From Pseudorhizobium endolithicum (GTDB taxonomy: Bacteria > Pseudomonadota > Alphaproteobacteria > Rhizobiales > Rhizobiaceae), in assembly GCF_902153245.2 (NCBI RefSeq), contig NZ_CABFWF030000014.1, positions 453,199-490,970 on the forward strand: a stretch of DNA of 37,772 nt, read 5' to 3'. The notes beneath the pieces are model-generated. The model had not been told where the DNA came from and did no database searches. It saw nothing but the letters and a program-made list of their open reading frames with translations. Made by a program: the position numbers and the translations under genes. Shown here piece after piece: positions 8,835 through 17,306 of the stretch. Each line of letters starts with the position of its first letter. Position 1 is the first letter of the stretch.

Positions 8835-9446
8835 ATGAAATCCTCCAACGGACCGCTGCGCGTCGGCATCGGCGGCCCCGTCGGTTCCGGAAAGACGGCA
8901 CTGACGGAAAAGCTCTGCAAGGCACTACGGGAGGACTATTCCGTGGCCGTCGTCACCAACGATATCTATACGCGGGAGGATGCGGAGGCGCTGGTGCGCT
9001 GCCAGGCGCTGACCTCGGACCGGATCGTCGGGGTGGAAACGGGGGGCTGCCCGCACACCGCCATCCGCGAGGATGCGACGATCAACCTGCAGGCGATTGC
9101 CGCTCTCACGGAGCGTTTTCCGGATCTCGACGTCGTGTTCATCGAATCCGGCGGAGACAACCTCGCCGCGACCTTTTCGCCGGATCTTGCCGACCTCACC
9201 ATCTACGTCATCTCCACCTGCCAGGGCGAGGAGATTCCGCGCAAGGGCGGGCCGGGGATCACGCGCTCGGATCTGCTGGTGATCAACAAGAAGGATCTGG
9301 CGCCCTATGTCGGCGTCGATCTCGAGGTCATGGATCGCGATGCCTGCCGCATGCGGCAGGCCAAGCCGCATCTCTTCACCGACCTGAAGCGCGGCGAGGG
9401 GGTCGATCACGTCGTGCGTTTTCTGAAGGAGATCGGCGGCCTCTGA
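8835..9446 (+). CDS. ureG: Urease accessory GTPase UreG, 203 aa
   Basis: SIMIBI-class GTPase that drives nickel delivery. P-loop GGPVGSGKT at residues 13-21, metal-binding CPH motif at 72-74 ([13 protein letters not shown]), Walker B-type [15 protein letters not shown] and the guanine-specificity NKKDLAP are all present. Start ATG 8835 is set by the [16 protein letters not shown]-terminus, with a purine-rich site upstream. It is the last urease gene; a stem-loop spans its stop codon. Confidence 0.98.
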   Translation: MKSSNGPLRVGIGGPVGSGKTALTEKLCKALREDYSVAVVTNDIYTREDAEALVRCQALTSDRIVGVETGGCPHTAIREDATINLQAIAALTERFPDLDVVFIESGGDNLAATFSPDLADLTIYVISTCQGEEIPRKGGPGITRSDLLVINKKDLAPYVGVDLEVMDRDACRMRQAKPHLFTDLKRGEGVDHVVRFLKEIGGL

Positions 9447-9454
9447 AGGCCGCC
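9435..9454. terminator. Stem-loop at the end of the urease operon
   Basis: GGCGGCCT (9435-9442) pairs perfectly with AGGCCGCC (9447-9454) around a CTGA loop that contains the ureG stop codon. No T-run follows. It lies in the 19-bp gap between the convergent ureG and Crp/Fnr genes, so it may stop transcription from either side or stabilise the 3' end. Confidence 0.5.
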
Positions 9455-9465
9455 GGGAGGACGTG

Positions 9466-10170
9466 TCAGACGTCCCGCAGGGCGTTCACGTCGCCGATCT
9501 GGATGATGCGGCCGCGGACGGTCACGCCGACCCGACGCAGCGAAGAGAAGGCGCGCGACAGTGCTTCGGGCGCAAGGCCGAGCATGCCGGCCAGCAGGCT
9601 CTTCTGGAAGGGCAGCCGTACGGAGGCGGATCCGCCGTCCACCGGGCAACTTTTCAAGAGGTATTCCGCCACACGCTGGGGGGCCGTGTGCAGGCGGTCG
9701 TTCGCCACGCAGTCCATCGTCGTCAGCAGGTGGTGCGACAGGCAGGACATGATCGCGCGCGCAATCGCCGGCTCCTGCTCCGCCAGTTGGCGTGTCGTGC
9801 GGATATCGAAGCGGGCGAGGGTGGTGTTCTCCGCGGTCTGCGCGTTGAAGCGGTAGACGTCGTCTCCGTAGATCAGGCATTCGGCGAAGGTGTCGCCGGG
9901 GGTGCAGACGCGGATATCCGCCTCCCGTCCTTCGCGGTTCAGCCGGTAGAGCCGCACATAGCCGGACAGGACACAGTAGAAGTGGTCGGCCTCGGTGCCC
10001 TCGCGGAAGATGACGTGGCGAGCCGGGACGCTGGTGATCGAGACCGCGTTCAGCATCTTCACCAGGGCCTCGCCGTTGAGGGCCGCCATGAAGGGGGTCC
10101 GCATCAGCACCGCCTTGTCGCGGCTGTTCATTCTCAGGCTCTTGTTCATCGTGACCGTCGGCTTTTCCAT
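9466..10170 (-). CDS. Crp/Fnr family transcriptional regulator without an N-terminal Fe-S cysteine cluster
   Basis: N-terminal cyclic-nucleotide-like sensor domain (FREGTEADHFYCVLSGYVRLYR, TPGDTFAE) and a C-terminal winged helix with LLAGMLGLAPEALSRAFSSL. The recognition helix has E-x-x-S-R, the residues by which Fnr proteins read TTGAT half-sites, and a perfect TTGAT-N4-ATCAA box lies about 65-80 bp upstream. Scattered cysteines exist but not the clustered N-terminal ones of oxygen-sensing FNR/FnrN, so a FixK- or NnrR/DNR-like role is likelier. The start is uncertain: ATG 10170 (used here) lacks a clear ribosome site and ATG 10149 has GGAAAAG upstream. It is convergent with ureG. Confidence 0.85.
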   Translation of the reverse strand: MEKPTVTMNKSLRMNSRDKAVLMRTPFMAALNGEALVKMLNAVSITSVPARHVIFREGTEADHFYCVLSGYVRLYRLNREGREADIRVCTPGDTFAECLIYGDDVYRFNAQTAENTTLARFDIRTTRQLAEQEPAIARAIMSCLSHHLLTTMDCVANDRLHTAPQRVAEYLLKSCPVDGGSASVRLPFQKSLLAGMLGLAPEALSRAFSSLRRVGVTVRGRIIQIGDVNALRDV

Positions 10171-10231
10171 TGCGGGACGCGGTTGTTCGAGAAAATGGTA
10201 ATGGGCTAAATCTAGCAACTGCCGAAAGAAA

Positions 10232-10253
10232 GCATTTGATGTCGATCAAATGC
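10232..10253. promoter_or_regulatory. FNR/FixK-type anaerobox (TTGAT-GTCG-ATCAA)
   Basis: GCATTTGAT and ATCAAATGC form perfect 9-base arms around GTCG. The core TTGAT-N4-ATCAA (10236-10249) is an exact FNR/FixK consensus site. It sits upstream of the minus-strand Crp/Fnr gene, whose recognition helix carries the matching E-x-x-S-R, which suggests autoregulation or control by another Fnr protein. Confidence 0.85.
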
Positions 10254-10273
10254 GGGAGCGGTTTTCCGCAAAC

Positions 10274-10303
10274 AAAAAAAGGCCGGGCGCGCGCCCGGCC
10301 TTC
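10274..10303 (-). terminator. Intrinsic terminator of the RND efflux operon
   Basis: GGCCGGGCGC|GCGCCCGGCC (10281-10300) is a perfect palindrome. Read on the minus strand it is followed by a run of T (complement of 10274-10280), 21 bases after the permease stop at 10324. This is a classic rho-independent terminator. Confidence 0.85.
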
Positions 10304-10323
10304 CGCCCGATCATGCTGTGCGA

Positions 10324-13300
10324 TCACTCCGCCGCCCAGGGCGTCAGCCTCAGGACATTGTTTCCGGGCTCGCCGCCGGCCTTGTCGTCGTTGGCACCCT
10401 TCTGCCGTTCCATGGAGGCCACGCGTTCCTCCAGCGTTGCGATCGACTGCGCGGCCTCATGCGCCCTGCGGCTGAGTTCCTCGGCCGACAGTTCCGCGAC
10501 CTCTTCCTCCTTCTTGCCGAACATGCGGCCGAAGATGCGGCCGAGCAGCCGCGAAAGGTCGTCCATGATCAGGAAGAAGGCGGGAACGACGACCAGCGAC
10601 AGCACGGTCGAGACGATGATGCCGCCGATCACGGCGATCGCCATCGGCGCGCGGAAGGAGCCGCCTTCGCCGACGCCGAGCGCCGAGGGCAGCATGCCGG
10701 CCGACATGGCGATAGAGGTCATGATGATCGGACGGGCGCGCTTGCGGCCCGCTTCCACCATGGCATGCACCCGCTCCAGCCCGTGACGGCGCATCTCGAT
10801 GGCGAAGTCGACCAGAAGGATGGCGTTCTTCGTCACGATGCCCATCAGCATCAGGATGCCGATCAGAACCGGCATGGAGAGCGAGTTCTGGGTGATGATC
10901 AGCGCCACCGCGACGCCGCCGATCGCCAGCGGCAGGGAGAAGAGGATGGTGAAGGGCTGGATAACGTCCTTGAACAGCAGGATCAGCACGACCAGCACCA
11001 TCATCAGGCCGAGCAGCATGGCGTTGCCGAAGCTCTGCGTCATCTCCGCCTGGACCTTGGCGTCGCCGCTTTCGGCAAGACGCACGGTCGGCGGCAACTG
11101 GGTTTCGTCGACGATCCGCTTGAATTCCTGCGTCGCCGTGTCCAGCGCGGTTCCGAAGGGCACGTCCGAGCCAATGGAGACGACGCGGCTGCGGTCGTTG
11201 CGCTTGATGGAACTCGGGCCTTCGGCATAGTCGATGTCGGCGACGCTGTAGAGCGGCACGGTCTCGCCGGTCGCCGTCTTGATCTTCAGCGCACGGATGG
11301 AGGCGAGGTCGCGCCGCAGGTCCAGCGATGCCTGGACGCGGATCGGGATCTGACGGTCGTCGATCGACATCTTCGCAAGCTGCGCGTCGATATCGCCGAT
11401 CGTCGCGACACGCACCGTCTCGGAAATCTGCTGCGGCGTGATGCCGAGGCGGGCCGCCTCGTCCATGCGGGGGCGGATCTGTAGTTCCGGCCGCGGCAGC
11501 GCGCCTTCCGAACTGACATTGGCAAGGATCGGCGAGGCGCGCAGGCGCGATTCCAGCAGGCTCACCGCCTCGTTCAGGTCCTGTTCGTTGGAAGACAGGA
11601 AGTTGAAGCTGAGCTCCCGCTCCGCCCGGTCGTTGAGCTTCGAGATCCTGACGTCCGGGATCGAGCGCACCTTTTCGAACAGTTCCCTCTCGACCTCCCA
11701 TTGCGGCCGCGTGCGGCCATGGTCGGGGATCTTCGGGATCAGGTCGCCGATAACCGGGATCGAGCCGAGGCCCTTGTTGACGAGGGTCTTGAGCAGCGAA
11801 TGGTCGATATTCTGCAGGATCACGCGGACCGTCGCGCGGCGCAACTCCAGATCGCCCTTCGGCGAGGCGCCGCCGAGGATGAAGACGCTTTCCACGCCGT
11901 CGATGTCGCGTACGGCGTCATAGATGACATCGGTGGTCGCCGCGGTCTCGTCGAGCGTTGCATTGGGCGGCAGTTCGACCGACAGCACGATCCGTGAGGA
12001 ATCTTCGGGCGGCAGGAAGCTGCCCGGCACCTGGCTCAGAAGCGCCAGCGAGGCGGCGAGGAAGGCGATTGCGCCGAGCAGCGTCGCATAGCGCATGTAC
12101 CACTTCCGAGTGGTGCCGGTCACGAGGCGCGTATAGGCCTTCATCAGGCGACCGTCATTGTCGTGATGGTCGTCCATCGCATCTTCGGCGCGCATCCAGT
12201 AAGCCGCCATCAGCGGCGTGATGAGGCGCGCCACCATGAGCGAGAAGAAGACGGAGAAGGCGACCGTCAGGCCGAACTGGATGAAGTACTGGCCCGGTAT
12301 GCCCGGCATGAAGGATACCGGCACGAAGACGGCGATGATCGTGAAGCTCGTCGCAATGACGGCGAGCCCGATCTCGTCGGCGGCCTCCAGCGCCGCGCGA
12401 TAGGGCGTCTTGCCCATCTTTATGTGTCGGGCGATGTTCTCGATCTCGACGATCGCATCGTCCACCAGGATCCCGGTCGCGAGCGTCAGCGCCAGGAAGC
12501 TGACGAGGTTCAGCGAGAAGCCCAGCAGGTCCATCACCCAGAAGGTGGGGATGGCGGAAAGCGGCAGGGCGACGGCGGCGATCACGGTGGCGCGCCAGTT
12601 CCGCAGGAAGAGCAGGACGACGATGACAGCGAGGAGGGCGCCTTCCGTCAGCGTATGGAGAGCGGCCTCGTAGTTGCCGTAGGTGAAGTAGACGGAATCG
12701 TCGACCATCTCGATTTTGACGTCGGGATGGGCGGCGCGAATGGTCTTAAGGCTTTCCGCAACCGTCTCCGCGACGGATACCTCGCTGGCGCCCTTCGCAC
12801 GGAAGACGGCGAAGGTGACGGAGGGCGAACCGTTGAAGCGCGAGAAGGACTTCGGCTCCTCGTAAGTATCGGTGATGGTGCCCAGTTCGGAGAGCTTAAC
12901 GAACCGGCCGTTCGAGAGGGAAATCGTCGTATCGGCCAGTTGCTGCACGGTACGGGCGTCGCCGAGCGTGCGGATCGTCTGCTCGTTGCCGGCCACCTGG
13001 CCGCGACCGGAGCCGAGATCGACGTTCGTGCCGCGGATCTGGTTGTTCACCTCGACCGCGGTGATGCCGTAGGAGTTCAGCTTCGCCGCATTGAGGGCGA
13101 CGCGGATTTCGCGGTCGGAGCCGCCGTAGCGGTCGATCCGCCCGATGCCCGGCTGTCCCTGCAGTTCGCGCTTCACCGTATCGTCGACGAACCAGGAAAG
13201 CTCCTCGAGCGTCATGTTCGGCGAGGTGACCGAGAAGGTCTGGATGGCCTGGCCTTCCACGTCGATCTTCGAAACGATCGGCTCCTCGGCGGTGGCCGGA

Positions 13301-13656
13301 AGGTCGCTGCGGATGCGGTCGATGGCGTCCTTGGTATCCTGGACCGCCTCTTCGGTCGGCTTCTCGATGCGGAAAAGAACAACGGTCTGCGACTGGCCGT
13401 CGGTGACGGTGGATTGGATTTCATCGACGCCGCTGATGGAGGCGACGGCGTCCTCCACCTCCTTCGTCACCTGCATCTCGAGTTCTGCAGGGGAGGCGCC
13501 GCTCTGGACGACGGTAATGGAGACGACGGGAACGTCGATATTGGGAAAGCGCGTGATCGGCAGCGAGTAGAACGACTGCAGCCCGAGGAAGAGTAACAGC
13601 GCGAAGCCGAGCAGCGGCGCGATCGGGTTGCGGATCGACCAGGCGGAGAAGTTCAT
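10324..13656 (-). CDS. RND family efflux permease (AcrB/MexB-type inner-membrane pump), 1110 aa
   Basis: Proton-driven tripartite efflux pump component. It opens with MNFSAWSIRNPIAPLLGFALLLFLG (TM1), followed by a periplasmic porter domain, then TM2-6 with the proton-relay segment LATGILVDDAIVEIENIARH (paired aspartates) and a second repeat ending in GIVTKNAILLVDFA and the last helices. A charged, probably cytoplasmic tail of ~70 residues (coiled-coil-like SAEELSRRAHEAAQSIATLEERVASME) is longer than in AcrB. It follows the adaptor gene by 13 bp on the same strand. No outer-membrane channel gene is nearby, so it must borrow one. Substrates cannot be read from sequence. Confidence 0.95.
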   Translation of the reverse strand: MNFSAWSIRNPIAPLLGFALLLFLGLQSFYSLPITRFPNIDVPVVSITVVQSGASPAELEMQVTKEVEDAVASISGVDEIQSTVTDGQSQTVVLFRIEKPTEEAVQDTKDAIDRIRSDLPATAEEPIVSKIDVEGQAIQTFSVTSPNMTLEELSWFVDDTVKRELQGQPGIGRIDRYGGSDREIRVALNAAKLNSYGITAVEVNNQIRGTNVDLGSGRGQVAGNEQTIRTLGDARTVQQLADTTISLSNGRFVKLSELGTITDTYEEPKSFSRFNGSPSVTFAVFRAKGASEVSVAETVAESLKTIRAAHPDVKIEMVDDSVYFTYGNYEAALHTLTEGALLAVIVVLLFLRNWRATVIAAVALPLSAIPTFWVMDLLGFSLNLVSFLALTLATGILVDDAIVEIENIARHIKMGKTPYRAALEAADEIGLAVIATSFTIIAVFVPVSFMPGIPGQYFIQFGLTVAFSVFFSLMVARLITPLMAAYWMRAEDAMDDHHDNDGRLMKAYTRLVTGTTRKWYMRYATLLGAIAFLAASLALLSQVPGSFLPPEDSSRIVLSVELPPNATLDETAATTDVIYDAVRDIDGVESVFILGGASPKGDLELRRATVRVILQNIDHSLLKTLVNKGLGSIPVIGDLIPKIPDHGRTRPQWEVERELFEKVRSIPDVRISKLNDRAERELSFNFLSSNEQDLNEAVSLLESRLRASPILANVSSEGALPRPELQIRPRMDEAARLGITPQQISETVRVATIGDIDAQLAKMSIDDRQIPIRVQASLDLRRDLASIRALKIKTATGETVPLYSVADIDYAEGPSSIKRNDRSRVVSIGSDVPFGTALDTATQEFKRIVDETQLPPTVRLAESGDAKVQAEMTQSFGNAMLLGLMMVLVVLILLFKDVIQPFTILFSLPLAIGGVAVALIITQNSLSMPVLIGILMLMGIVTKNAILLVDFAIEMRRHGLERVHAMVEAGRKRARPIIMTSIAMSAGMLPSALGVGEGGSFRAPMAIAVIGGIIVSTVLSLVVVPAFFLIMDDLSRLLGRIFGRMFGKKEEEVAELSAEELSRRAHEAAQSIATLEERVASMERQKGANDDKAGGEPGNNVLRLTPWAAE

Positions 13657-13669
13657 CTTTGATCCTCGA

Positions 13670-14866
13670 TCAGTTCGACACGGCCTGATCGGCCTGAACC
13701 GGATTGATCCGGTCGCCGTCGCGCACGAAGGCGCCAGCCTTCTCCACGACCATGTCCCCGGCCTTCAGGCCGCTCGCCACTTCCACGAAACCGCCATCCT
13801 GGATGCCGGCCTCTATCTCCACCTGCTTGACGATGCCATCCTCCACCTTGCGGGCGAAGGACCCTTCGCGGGCAGTCGTAACTGCCGAAAGGGGCAGGGC
13901 GAGGGCGGTCGTCTCGGAGACGATGATTTCCGCGCTCCCGTACATCCCCGCGCGCGCACCGCTCTTCTCGTCGATGTCGATGCGCACGAAGCCGAGCCGG
14001 CTGACGGGATCGACGGTCGGCGAAACAAGCCGTACCTCGCCTTCGAGTGTCCCTGCGCCGCCGGCAATGCTGACGACGGCATTCTGGCCCGGCTTTATCT
14101 TGCGGATGTCCGTTTCCGAAAGGTCGGCCACCAGTTCCAGCGCGCCGTCGCGGATGACGGTGAAGAGAGGCTCGCCCGCACCGCTGGCAATGGCGCCGAC
14201 CTTGGCGTGGCGGGCCGAAACGATGCCGGCATAGGGCGTCGTGACGCCCGTTCGAGCCAGCTTCAGGTCGATATCCGCGATCTGGCTTTCCACCACCTTG
14301 ATGTCGGCCTCGCCCACGGCGACGGATTGTCGTGCAGCCTGGAGGCGTGCTTCAGCCACTTCAGCGGCCGCGGTGGCGCGCTCCACTTCCGAGACCGAGC
14401 TTGTGCCCGTCTTGCCGAGTTTGACGGCGCGATCCCGCTGGCGGACGGCGTCGTCGAGATTGGCCTGCGCTTCGATGACCTGGGCCCGATACTGCGCCAG
14501 GCCTGCCTCGGCCTTCGCCTTGTTGGCTTCGAGCTGGCTCTTCTGGAGGACGAGAGCGTCTTCGTTCAGCGTCGCCAGAACCTGGTCCGCCTTTACCATG
14601 TCCCCGACATCCGCCTCCAGCGAGCGGATCGACAGTCCGTCGACGAGGGGCTGGACGTAGACTTCCTGTACGGGCCGGATAGTGCCGGTCGCGATCACCC
14701 GATCCGTGAGGTGTCTTTCGGCAACCTGGGTGACGATGATGGAGGGCAGCTTGGCCCCGGTGGCTGCGGCCGGCTCGCCCGTCTCCTGCGACAGGACGGG
14801 TGCAGCGGCCACGACGAAGGTGGCAGCCGGAATGAAACAGGCAAGGCGAAGGAACTTGCGAAGCAT
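13670..14866 (-). CDS. RND efflux periplasmic adaptor (HlyD/AcrA-type), 398 aa
   Basis: Membrane-fusion protein linking the RND pump to an outer-membrane channel. It has an N-terminal signal (LRLACFIPAATFVVAAAPVLS), a biotinyl-lipoyl half (VQPLVDGLSIRSLEADVGDMVKADQVLATL), a long alpha-hairpin coiled coil (about residues 108-195), the second lipoyl half (LARTGVTTPYAGIVS) and a beta-barrel (LVADLSETDIRKIKPGQ). It is the promoter-proximal gene of a two-gene operon with the permease. The ATG at 14866 begins MLRKFLRL. Confidence 0.93.
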   Translation of the reverse strand: MLRKFLRLACFIPAATFVVAAAPVLSQETGEPAAATGAKLPSIIVTQVAERHLTDRVIATGTIRPVQEVYVQPLVDGLSIRSLEADVGDMVKADQVLATLNEDALVLQKSQLEANKAKAEAGLAQYRAQVIEAQANLDDAVRQRDRAVKLGKTGTSSVSEVERATAAAEVAEARLQAARQSVAVGEADIKVVESQIADIDLKLARTGVTTPYAGIVSARHAKVGAIASGAGEPLFTVIRDGALELVADLSETDIRKIKPGQNAVVSIAGGAGTLEGEVRLVSPTVDPVSRLGFVRIDIDEKSGARAGMYGSAEIIVSETTALALPLSAVTTAREGSFARKVEDGIVKQVEIEAGIQDGGFVEVASGLKAGDMVVEKAGAFVRDGDRINPVQADQAVSN

Positions 14867-14953
14867 GCGTTACTGGATCCAATTGGGGCGAAGGGCTTGA
14901 TCAGTTCGGCTGTCTGTCCGAGGCGTTTTCCGCGGTCCTCAACGCTGAAACGT

Positions 14954-14965
14954 CAACTACAGTTG
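14954..14965 (-). promoter_or_regulatory. Possible operator/-35 region for the efflux operon
   Basis: CAACT-AC-AGTTG is a short dyad. On the minus strand it runs into TTGACG, a good -35 match, about 90 bp upstream of the adaptor start. TetR-type repressors of rhizobial RND pumps often overlap such positions. No repressor gene lies beside it and no clear -10 box was found. Confidence 0.3.
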
Positions 14966-15091
14966 GTGCCCGGCAAGAACACTTGCAAGGGCTGGCGCAA
15001 AGTTTCACCGGCCGACGTTCTTACGTCCGTGGGCCTTGCAAATCAATCCTTTGCGGTTATGGCCGACATTACATTTTGTTATGGTTTACGT

Positions 15092-15120
15092 AAAACGCGC
15101 GGCTTTCGGGCCGCGCGTTT
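15092..15120 (-). terminator. Intrinsic terminator of the ABC importer operon
   Basis: AAACGCGCGGC (15093-15103) pairs with GCCGCGCGTTT (15110-15120) around TTTCGG, with A/T tracts on both sides, 28 bp beyond the binding-protein stop. It can work on either strand. A perfect 10-bp palindrome TTTACGTAAA (15085-15094) overlaps its edge. Confidence 0.8.
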
Positions 15121-15148
15121 CTTTTCGTATTGAAGTATACCGAGCGCG

Positions 15149-16120
15149 TTATTGCATGGCTGCGTCGGTGATCTCTGTCGTGAAGGCGCCCTCGGGCTCC
15201 TTGGTGATGATCTTCTGGTCGAGGAGCGCCTTTGCGGTCCGCTCATAAACGGCCGGATCGAGCTTGCCCGTTCCGTCGCCGATCAGCTTCGCCACCTCGC
15301 CCATCATGCGCTTCTGGTGGTTTTCGTCCTGGCCGCCATTGTCCATGACGATCTCGGCGGCTTCGTCCGGATTTTCCATGGCGTATTTCCAGCCCTTCAT
15401 GGAGGCGCGGACGAACTTCACCATGTTTTCCTTGAAGGCCGGATCGGCGAGCTTGTCTTCCAGCGCATAAAGGCCGTCCTCCAGCAGGTCGTTGCCCATT
15501 TCGGTGTAGTTGAAGACGGTAAGGTCTTCCGGCTTGAAGCCGGCGTCGATCGCCTGCCAGTATTCATTGTAGGTCATCACGGAGATGCAGTCGGCCTGCT
15601 TCTGGACGAGCGGCTGCACGTCGAAGCTCTGCTTCAGGACGGTGACGCCGTCCGGGCCGCCTTCGGTGGAGAGGCCGAGCTTGTTCATCCAGGCGAAGAA
15701 GGGGTACTCGTTGCCGAAGAACCAGACGCCAAGCGTGTGGCCCTTGAAGTCCGCTTCGGTCTTGATCGGCCCATCCTTGGGGCAGATGAGCTGCAGGCCG
15801 GACTTCTGGTAAGGCTGGGCGATGTTGACGAGCGGCACGCCCTTCTCGCGGGCGACCAGCGCGCCGCCCATCCAGGCGACGATGACGTCGGCGCCGCCGC
15901 CGGCGATCACCTGTTCCGGTGCGATGTCCGGACCCCCGGCCTTGATCTCGACGTCGAGGCCTTCTTCCTCGTAGAAGCCCTTGTCGGCGGCGACGTAGTA
16001 GCCGGCGAACTGGGACTGGGCCACCCACTTCAACTGGAGGACGATGTCGGCTGCGGCGGCTGTCTGTACCGCGGCCAGCGACATGGCACTCGCCATCAAT
16101 GCAACAAGGATATTTCTCAT
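15149..16120 (-). CDS. ABC transporter substrate-binding protein, NMT1/THI5 (ThiY-like) family
   Basis: 323-aa periplasmic receptor: signal peptide MRNILVALMASAMSLAAVQTAAAA, then LQLKWVAQSQFAGYYVAADKGFYEEEGLDVEIKAGGPDI, the standard NMT1/ThiY opening, and GVWFFGNEYPFFAWMNKLGL. Family members bind pyrimidine-like or sulfonate-like molecules (for example formylaminopyrimidine). Beside two permeases, an ATPase and pyrimidine catabolic genes, a pyrimidine or its breakdown product is the likely ligand, which is an inference. ATG 16120 is chosen for the signal peptide and an upstream AAGGATAAG; the longer frame to 16273 is arginine-rich and non-coding in character. Last gene of the importer operon. 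Confidence 0.9.
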   Translation of the reverse strand: MRNILVALMASAMSLAAVQTAAAADIVLQLKWVAQSQFAGYYVAADKGFYEEEGLDVEIKAGGPDIAPEQVIAGGGADVIVAWMGGALVAREKGVPLVNIAQPYQKSGLQLICPKDGPIKTEADFKGHTLGVWFFGNEYPFFAWMNKLGLSTEGGPDGVTVLKQSFDVQPLVQKQADCISVMTYNEYWQAIDAGFKPEDLTVFNYTEMGNDLLEDGLYALEDKLADPAFKENMVKFVRASMKGWKYAMENPDEAAEIVMDNGGQDENHQKRMMGEVAKLIGDGTGKLDPAVYERTAKALLDQKIITKEPEGAFTTEITDAAMQ

Positions 16121-16181
16121 TGTTCTTATCCTTTCCCTCTGAGGTTTTGCCGCCCTCCGTCGTTGCGGAAGGCGGATACGT

Positions 16182-17306
16182 CTAGCCACCACGGTTAGAC
16201 GGATGCCAGAACGTCGTCGCCCGCTCGGCGAGCGCCACGACGCCATAAAAAACCGATCCGATGACGGCGGCAACGGCGATCTCCGCCCAGACCATGTCTA
16301 CGTTCATGCGGCCGATCTCGGTGGAGATGCGGAAGCCCATGCCGACGATCGGCGTGCCGAAGAACTCGGCAACGATTGCACCGATCAGCGCCAGCGTCGA
16401 GTTGATCTTCAGCGCATTGAAGATGAAGGGCATGGCGGCCGGCAGGCGCAGCTTGAGGAGGGTCTGCCAGTAGCCGGAGGCATAGGAACGCATGAGGTCC
16501 CGCTCCATCGAGCCGGATGCGGAAAGGCCGGCGACGGTGTTCACCAGCATCGGGAAGAAGGTCATGACGATGACGACGGCGGCCTTGGACTGCCAGTCGA
16601 AGCCGAACCACATGACCATGATCGGAGCCACTCCGATGATTGGCAGCGCCGACATGAGGTTGCCGATCGGCAGCAGGCCACGCCGCAGGAAGGAGATCCG
16701 GTCAGCGAGGATTGCGATCGCGAAGCCCGCGGCGCAGCCGACCACGTAGCCGAACAGTACGGCCTTGAAGATGGTCTGTCGCACGTCAGCGGCAAGGATC
16801 GGCACCGAGCCGGCGATCCGGTCCCAGATCGCCGACGGCGGCGGCAGGAGGATGAACGGAACGCCGGCGCCGCGGGTGATCGCCTCCCACAGGAGAAGAA
16901 CCCATGTACCGAAGATCGCGGGGATCAGCAGGCGGAGCGCCGTCATGGCCAGACGGCTGGATGGCCGCATCTCAGCGAGCTCGGCAATGCAGCGCCAGCC
17001 GAGAAGCCAGCTTGCCGCGATCAGCAGGAAATAGGACAGGCGTGCGTCCCCCTCGTTGCCGGAAATGCCCCCGATCAGCAGCCAGGCCGCAAGATGGGCC
17101 GTCACGAAGAGGACGGAAGCCCGTGACGGACGGCCGATCCGCAGGAAGGAGGCGAGGGCACCGAGGGCGATCAGCAGCAGGATGAATGCGGTCGTCCCCG
17201 TGCCGAACGGCGAGGAGGTGTCGGGCCCGAGGAGCGGCAGCCGCACCAGGGCGAGAAGACAGAGAAGAAGGGCGAACGCGCCCTGCCAGGAGCGGAGGAG
17301 GGTCAT
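16182..17306 (-). CDS. ABC transporter permease with extended N-terminus, 374 aa
   Basis: BPD_transp_1-type permease. The transport domain (about residues 150-374) contains LPPPSAIWDRI, the coupling region with LPAAMPFIFNALKINSTLALIGAIVAEFFG, and SASGSMERDLMRSYASG. It is preceded by ~130 residues with about four extra hydrophobic segments, longer than a typical 250-aa ThiX/SsuC permease. ATG 17306 overlaps the upstream permease stop as ATGA (17303-17306), indicating translational coupling. Partner of the second permease and the NMT1-type binding protein. Confidence 0.9.
   Translation of the reverse strand: MTLLRSWQGAFALLLCLLALVRLPLLGPDTSSPFGTGTTAFILLLIALGALASFLRIGRPSRASVLFVTAHLAAWLLIGGISGNEGDARLSYFLLIAASWLLGWRCIAELAEMRPSSRLAMTALRLLIPAIFGTWVLLLWEAITRGAGVPFILLPPPSAIWDRIAGSVPILAADVRQTIFKAVLFGYVVGCAAGFAIAILADRISFLRRGLLPIGNLMSALPIIGVAPIMVMWFGFDWQSKAAVVIVMTFFPMLVNTVAGLSASGSMERDLMRSYASGYWQTLLKLRLPAAMPFIFNALKINSTLALIGAIVAEFFGTPIVGMGFRISTEIGRMNVDMVWAEIAVAAVIGSVFYGVVALAERATTFWHPSNRGG

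Noticed and set aside
12163..13596. 477-codon plus-strand frame opposite the RND permease
   Set aside because: Antisense to conserved permease sequence; composition typical of a shadow frame.
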